A stretch of DNA of 64,000 nucleotides from positions 1,168,452 through 1,232,451 of the forward strand of contig NW_002060952.1 of the NCBI RefSeq assembly GCF_000150275.1. Direction: 5' to 3'. This DNA comes from Trichoplax adhaerens. Its lineage: Eukaryota; Placozoa; Uniplacotomia; Trichoplacea; Trichoplacidae. Positions 57,448 to 64,000 of the stretch are shown in pieces; position 1 is the first letter of the stretch, and each line of letters starts with the position of its first letter. Position numbers and translations under genes: made by a program. The notes under the pieces are model-generated. The model was given only the letters and a program-made list of their open reading frames with translations, was not told the origin of the DNA and made no database searches.

Positions 57448-60400
57448 AATTGATACCGCTTATTGACAAAATTAATCAACGTTCGATGAAACAAAGACAA
57501 ACGCTGATATGGCTAACCTTGGTAGTAGAAAGAGAGATTATTAATAAGGCTATTCTTGTGTGGACGAAGGGTTTCGTTATGTTTCCATTGATCAAAATTT
57601 TCGTTTAATTCGCAGAAGAAAGGACGATATCATTGAAACTCTATTGCCTTTTTATTTACAATATTACAAGGTGGTGCTGACTGAAATCAATCAATTGAAG
57701 AATAATGTTACAAATATTGTTATTAAAATGGTATATTCATACCGATACAAAAATGAAGAGTTTTATATTTTTCATCTAATGGGTATTTCTTTAACCTGAT
57801 AGTGAAAGATCCAATTTTACTAATTTCGATTGCTGCGAGAGCTGGTAAAAGATTTCAAATATGGATTTGGAATATAGATCACTACTCGTTTTTTCATTTA
57901 AATCCTTTAAGATCATTAAAATTTTAGATACGTTAGACAAGTAATACGCTAAAATTGCATAAATTGGCTTTTTCCATTACCTATTTATAACTTACCTACC
58001 TAATAATATACATTAGTCAGGTAGTCGTGTGATGAACTAATTCATACCATGAACAGCAACATTTCGATCGAGGACAGGTGTATTCAAGGTTAGCACATTA
58101 CGTCAAACACTATTTCAGGAATGATATTAATTTACATTCAATAGGATCCTTCGAACCATTTACAGCAAGTGCATAATTAAGAACAGATGGAACAATGAAA
58201 TAAAAGTACGATAATTATGAATATTTGGGCTACATTAATACACCAATATTATATTTCTCGAGATTATTTCGACCTACAGCTGTAATGAGATAACGATAAG
58301 CACACAATTTGATCACTGCTAAAAAATCACTGATGGAACTCAGGGGATAGCGCTTAAGACGAAATATGCGAATCATCTTTCGCGAAGCCATCCACAATTT
58401 GCCATAATATTCTGATTTTCATTGCTTATTTTAAAAAAATTCATGACTAAGTTATGAAAGAAAACAATCTAAGCTAGAAAAACTTTCAATTTCAGTATTA
58501 CTAGAAACTAAGTTATTAGTATTTATTACAAAGACCGATACTGGATTAAATGGAGGCAATATGATAGGTATATGAAAATTAAATGGAATAAAGTCGATTT
58601 AAATCAGATTGCAATCTGTTTTAGCATCTATTTCTTAATATTACTTAATAGCCTAGAAACTTACGCAGTGAGACAAGTTTCGGTTCTAAAGGAGAACTCA
58701 AAACTAGTCGTAATAAAATAAGGTCAAGATTTTGTTCACTTTGATAGTCCCTACTAACTTCTAAATGTAAAAATAAGAGTCTATTTCATTTGCCAATTCC
58801 TGCTCAGGGAAGAAAAGTTTAAGAAAATCTTCGTTCAGCTTTTATAACAATAGCAAAGGAAACCTTAAAAATCTTCTAGATCAATCCCATTTTGATAAAG
58901 TATAGAGCTTCTGGGTTTGCATACACTAGTGCTTAATGTTCATGACTTCAGTTAATAGAGGTAAAATTAATCAGCAATTGATCACTATCATTCAAATGAT
59001 TATCATTATAAGAAATTTTGTTTACATCCAGGAAAGTAAGCAGTATACAAAATTATCATATACGAGATAGTTTGCTTATGAGACAGTTAGCTTTTAATTG
59101 ATTTAATACATATTAATACGCCAATAAGCAATTACTGAATTCAAGTAAATTGCTTTTAGCACCCATTATTAATCACCTATACTATTTAATTGATTATTTG
59201 TTAGGTAGTAATGAGCTACTTAGGTATTTAATTCTTAATCTGTAAAAGTTTATGTTCTACCAAGATGTTTATGGTGAATGATGTTATAAACGTAGCATAA
59301 ATAAAATCTCTATCTATCTCTGCAAGGCTCATCTTATAATTTACTTATAAATGTGAAAAGAATTATTTAAAAGTCTCACATAATATTATTTTCATTAAAT
59401 GCAATCTTTGGATGAATCCTATGTAAATATAAATGGGCGTTTAACTTGTGGTAACTGTAAACTTAGTCTAGCCCTTTACGTGATCTCATGAATGGAACCA
59501 ATTATCGATTAAGAAGTTGATTAATTTTTTGCATGTCAGTACCAACCGAAATAATAATTATTGTTTTGGCCTATATAGCAATTTAATATCGTTATTTCAT
59601 GTCCAATATACTTTTCTCTCTAATTCCACCCCTCTTCCTATATGCACATAACTGACCAGTATAAATAATGCTTGAATCAGTCCTTTGCAATAATATAGTA
59701 TCTACTAGTAGTATAAAGCTGAAATTTTGAGATTCTCGGCAAAATAAGCTTCCATTGTTGTCAGGTGTCACAGATTTGAGCATTTATCTGACATAAATTA
59801 GGTTTGTTCTTATAACATTTCAATCTTACACCAATATTAATAATACCCTGATAGCCATCTATGTCACATTGCCTAATAAAATGCTATATTCGCTTAGCCA
59901 TTCATAAACCGTGATACATAGTTCCCTTTTCTACGCGATGTCTATCCGTGTTTAGAGTACCCGCAATAAATAGGGCTTAGTGTGCAATATTTGCATACCA
60001 TGCCGAAGAATATTTAATACAGAATCATAATAGGATTTCTGATAATGAAATCTTATAGTAATCTGCTTGTTAGTAGAACGCAATACTTTAACCCATATAC
60101 GTATACTAAGTTCATAAAAGCAATAACGCTCCAAATAACTGATAAGATCTACTTCATTTCTAAGGATTACTTTGATATGAAATCAACTGAATATTTTTAA
60201 AAATCCCTCATAGTTATCTCATAATAGTATTAGATGACAGATTTTGTGCTTTCTTAAAATTAAAAATTTGTAAAGGCTAATTTTATCTATTAAATTAATG
60301 CGTGTGCTCACAAACCGGAGATTTTTAATACTATCGTAGTTATGGATACAGTTGATGAAATGATCAATTATGGGCTAGCGGCAGTTTTAAATGAACTCTT

Positions 60401-60599
60401 TGTTACATCGTCGAAATAAAAACTTAAATGATACAAATTCATTCCGGATCGGAAATTATTTCAAATAAAGTCAAGAAACCTAATATTTTGTGTAAATAAT
60501 TATCTTACTTCAAGTGAAATCTGATCCCTAAATTAGGACATACACTCAGTCTTGGTCCATTAATATTTTGATACTTTCGATAGCATCCATCAATATTGA
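57448..60599. other. Intergenic, no confident gene
   Basis: About 3.1 kb downstream of the 56.4 kb receptor. An open stretch at 57560-57799 (79 codons from a GTG, no ATG start) has a protein-like, non-repetitive composition with an RRRKDD patch. I do not recognise it, and it may be a fragment of a broken gene or chance. The remainder shows nothing. Confidence 0.4.
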
Positions 60600-60604
60600 G
60601 AAAG

Positions 60605-60800
60605 ATAGCCGTCATGATGCTGGTGTAGGAAAATAGTTTCTAAGTAAGATGGTAACACCAGACTTGAACGGACTAGCAATGTTAAAGATAATACAATTAG
60701 GCGTTAGGATAGTGTAGTACTGCTAGTGAATAATGTTAGAGACCATAGCTGTAGCCTTAAGTGAGAATGCAAGGCACCTTTTAGGAGGGAGTTCGGTCTG
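60605..60800 (+). repeat. Dispersed repeat, inverted relative to 22895-23160
   Basis: Shares blocks such as GTAGGAAAATAGTTT, GACTAGCAATG and CCTTAAGTGAGA with the reverse complement of 22895-23160. The ends could not be defined and the class is unknown. Confidence 0.5.
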
Positions 60801-62487
60801 AGATCTAGCTGTTTACAAGTTACTTGATCAAAGTTTGTTATTGTAACGTTCAGCAATAGTATTGAGTACCGGTACTTAATATACTACTTTATCCACTGCA
60901 TTCGGGAACAAATTATAGAGTGATTATATCAAGGTGGGATAGATTTAGTACTTTATTACAGCTGGATAAGCAGATTTCACTATCAATGCACGATAGTTGG
61001 TGAAACCATCAAATACGGCATTCTTCTGTCAATCTTCAAAACAACAATAAATTTTCAGATTGTTTTAACTCGAGATTTGGATTAGCTATGCAATGAATAA
61101 TTGGACGACAGCTAATGTGTTTTGTTACAGAATTAGAGATAAAATATTAATTCATTTCGGTATCATTTGTAAAGACTGATACTAAATTGCATAAATTTAA
61201 ACAGAAACAAAATATAATCTCTCAATGCTACGTGTCAAGTTTGGTTTTTCTTATAATATTGCAGTATATTTTCCCCCAATATTACGGAAGCGGAAGCGAA
61301 GATTCTTTAGCGAACTGCGGTTATTGTACAGAATTTTATTGTATCAGATTATCTATCTGATTCATTTTTCATTTAAACACTTAATCATGTTGTTAAGAAC
61401 TGCCTGAAAAGAAAATCTTCGCTTCGTTACCGTGGTAACGGAAAACAAATTATCGTTTTACTCATAAATAAAACTAAATTTAACAACTAGCGTTTAAATC
61501 TTCTAGTTGATCACTTACTTGTCCATGTTTATAATTAATATTCGCTGCGCCTGATTAACATAACGACTAAACATACTAAGGATTTCCCTAGCATTATTAG
61601 ATAAGCTTGAGAATTGGCCAAGGTTTAGAACCCTTAGAGAACCTACTACAAGTTATAACCTTTCATGTGACTACTATCGCAAGAATTAGACGTTAGACAT
61701 ATAGACGATAGACGAGCAAATATTGATATATTACAAAAAGATAGCTTCGTTGACTTTTAATTAGCTTCATCAATCCTTATAAGAAATACGTCCATTTTCA
61801 AGTAAAAGTCAAAGTAATTAGTTATTTATATCGTAATTGATTTCTATTCCATCTAATTAACCAACACTATAATAATACAGAGCTACTGTGTATTTCCTTG
61901 GAGGAGAAGTTTAAATTATATATCTTTCAAATAATTATATTCAAGGTATCAAATACTCATTCCTGGCGCTACCAAAATAAAATTTTGCCCAATTTTTACG
62001 TAATCCATTCAATATTAAAATAACTTTATGAACGTGCGCACCTGTAATTCATGTTGTAAGATACTGTAATTTACTGTAAATTACAGGAAACTGACACAAA
62101 TTTACAAAGTTGTTCAAATACATCTATTTTAATTAATGTTATAATTTCCTGTAGTTCGAATCAGATCATTGCAACAACTAATCTCAATACTTATATTGTT
62201 ACTTTATTTCTGAATATCGTAAGGAAATGGTAACGAAGCAGCAGTCAAATGCTATAGCTTTTAAAGTATAACTAAGTACATTCTTGTGTCCCTTCAAAAT
62301 AATCTTATTCTGCTAGCGCCAAACTTTATCAAGTAGTATATACTTAGTAATACTAATAGTTAAAGCATTGATCTATATAGAATTAAGCTAAAAAATTTTA
62401 GGGGATGAATACTTCGCTCGTAAAACGGGTGGTGTATCGAGTAAATCTTAAAATTTACTATATAAATCCAAGAAGTAGCTAATTAAG
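60801..62487. other. Intergenic, small inverted repeats only
   Basis: AT-rich DNA without a convincing gene. It holds an interrupted inverted repeat (AAGCGAAGATT near 61290 with AATCTTCGCTT near 61414) and a 23-bp palindrome at 62064-62086. Confidence 0.45.
62064..62086. repeat. Perfect palindrome, 11-bp arms, 1-nt centre
   Basis: CTGTAATTTAC, then T, then GTAAATTACAG. The arms are exact reverse complements. The function is unknown; it could be a cruciform-prone site, a dimeric factor site or chance in AT-rich DNA. Confidence 0.85.
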
Positions 62488-63270
62488 CCTTAAAAATTTA
62501 TTTTAAAATCTGGAAACTAATCAGCTAAAGTTTCACAATATTGTCTACCTATTCTACATTAATTACGATCTTAAATAGGCATTGTGGTATCGGACTACGT
62601 ATCTTATGTCATATTTCTTCTAAATAGCGAGGTAGATGCTGTATCCAAAGAATGGAATTCTCAAAGAATCGAAAAATAAAAAACTTTGATCAACTACTAT
62701 AAATTAAACTAAATTATGTCAGCCTTATATAATTCATTGTATACGCCGACAGTTAATTAAATATTTTTATAATGCAATAGTTGACCTATTGTTTAAAGGC
62801 AGTAGGCAGCAGAAGAATGTTAAAGTATCAATATAAATCTGTATATGAACAGAAATTTATGTTTAATTTATCGTAATATTCTAGCAGATGTATAATTTAA
62901 TAGAATAGATTTGATATAATGTTAATTAACGGCTGATTGAATTTCTCTACAAGATATTATAAATTGCGTTACAAAGTAATACTTGGAATACCATTGTAAT
63001 TTAATATTATTGTCTCTTTCTTCAATGTATTTCAAACTTTCCTCAAGAGATTCCAGTAAATTCATGTAAATGTACAAAAATAGAACATTATTTCCATTTT
63101 GACCACAAGTAATGCATCCGATTTATTATAGAAATTAGAATTTTACAGCCTTAAAAGTTTTTCACCTTTCTGGTCTTACGACTCAGCGTCAAACATCATA
63201 GGCTACTGTCAAGAAGTTATCTTAAATCACGATTTACCATCTGCTTGATTCCCATTGAACATACAGTACA
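62488..63270 (+). repeat. Duplicated 5' flank of the 63.3 kb receptor
   Basis: Counterpart of 55795-56412. The last 20 bases before each ATG are close to identical in both (TTCCCATT...ATACA then ATGAATAATAGTGTT). Confidence 0.7.
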
Positions 63271-64000
63271 ATGAATAATAGTGTTAACTACACCGCCGAA
63301 TATTTCAGCAATTCTGGCAATATTAATTTAATCTTCGGTCTTCTTGGCTGTATCTTGAACGGATTTGTCTGCTATATTATTGGCACTCATCGAAGCCTTC
63401 GCCAGCCATTTAATTACTTAATATTAAATCTAGCTATATCAGATTTTCTAGTTTCGCTAGCAGTAACATTGAATAGTATTTTAAATTACGTGGCTAGTCG
63501 GTATGTAGACAAATTGTTTAGTATTGTCCATACGATGAATATCTCATGTAAGTTCATCATTTTCTGCAGTGTATCATCTTTCTCTTCAACAACTCTAACG
63601 CTACTTGCTATTAGTGTCGAACGTTATCTATGCTTTACCGCTGAACACCAACATAAAATGCGACTATCAACTACACGAAAAGTACTTCTTTTAATATGGT
63701 TCTTGGCTCTTTCATCTTCCGTTATTTTAGCATATTATGGAAGAGCAGATAAGGAAATTGGTTATGACTGCTGCTTTGGTCGAATAAAAAATTTATGGCT
63801 TTTAATTTTATGTATTACGCTATCCATACTAATAACAATATTGCCTATCTTAATGATGTCACTTCTCTACATCCAAATTGGTTATAGGCTTCAAACTCAA
63901 TTACAAATTTCTACTGATTTGGGTGATGCTAATCTTATCAGAAATCGTAAAAAATATTTGCGTCAAAGTGTTATAGCCATAATTATTATTTCTGTCTTCA
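63271..64000 (+). CDS. Class A GPCR, group 4, partial (window end)
   Basis: Open from the ATG for 243 codons to the end of the window without a stop. It is collinear with the 56.4 kb receptor, two residues shorter in the N-terminus. Visible features are N30 (TM1), D58 in LAISD (TM2), C93 (TM3), ERY at 117-119 (Tyr retained, unlike its sister), TM4 with W, the ECL2 CC pair in YDCC, TM5 and the start of TM6. The toggle position and NPxxY lie beyond the window. The start is supported by conservation of both the first residues and the sequence just before it. No break is seen in the visible part. Confidence 0.93.
   Translation, partial: MNNSVNYTAEYFSNSGNINLIFGLLGCILNGFVCYIIGTHRSLRQPFNYLILNLAISDFLVSLAVTLNSILNYVASRYVDKLFSIVHTMNISCKFIIFCSVSSFSSTTLTLLAISVERYLCFTAEHQHKMRLSTTRKVLLLIWFLALSSSVILAYYGRADKEIGYDCCFGRIKNLWLLILCITLSILITILPILMMSLLYIQIGYRLQTQLQISTDLGDANLIRNRKKYLRQSVIAIIIISVF

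Overview
The window is eukaryotic DNA from an animal, AT-rich (roughly two thirds A+T by eye), with three short runs of N at assembly joins. Its recognisable genes are all single-exon rhodopsin-like (class A) seven-helix receptors of one lineage-specific type. They carry N in TM1, LxxSD in TM2, a TM3 Cys paired with an ECL2 Cys, ERY, W in TM4 and NPxxY. All lack the TM6 Trp of the usual CWxP motif. Clustered intronless receptors of this type in such DNA suggest an early-branching invertebrate. A placozoan such as Trichoplax is my best guess from the sequence style, but the window does not prove it.

Layout. There are 15 receptor loci. Nine read as intact: 1.1 kb, 7.4 kb, 13.8 kb (minus strand), 20.2 kb, 28.4 kb, 32.1 kb, 46.9 kb, 56.4 kb, and one at 63.3 kb cut by the window end. 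One at 40.5 kb is intact except for a single-base frameshift in an A run. Five are clear pseudogenes: 11.5, 17.7 (minus), 25.3, 36.9 and 50.5 kb. They fall into four groups: (1) the 1.1 kb gene alone; (2) 7.4, 11.5 and 20.2 kb; (3) 13.8, 17.7, 25.3, 28.4, 32.1, 36.9, 40.5, 46.9 and 50.5 kb; (4) 56.4 and 63.3 kb. Groups 2, 3 and 4 share flanking noncoding DNA as well as coding sequence, so they grew by tandem segmental duplication. The 28.4/32.1/36.9/40.5 kb set is a four-unit array. Its first two members are about 99% identical across the coding region while their flanks have diverged, which points to recent gene conversion.

Between the genes are solo LTRs. One family, about 550 bp, has four copies, three with exact 5-bp target duplications. 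A second family has three copies, one with an exact 5-bp target duplication. A probable third LTR sits just upstream of the 32.1 kb gene. No retrotransposon internal gene was seen. Remaining intergenic DNA is AT-rich with relics of receptor flanks, including two orphan flanks with no gene attached.

The genes form a birth-and-death receptor cluster rather than a pathway. Each protein is expected at the plasma membrane, signalling through G proteins; ligands are unknown. No tRNA, rRNA, CRISPR array, bacterial operon or viral gene was recognised. Nothing in the window is a clear new molecular system. The most interesting points are the family-wide loss of the TM6 toggle Trp, the gene-conversion signature, the possible conserved 5'-UTR intron of group 2, and the well-preserved solo LTRs.
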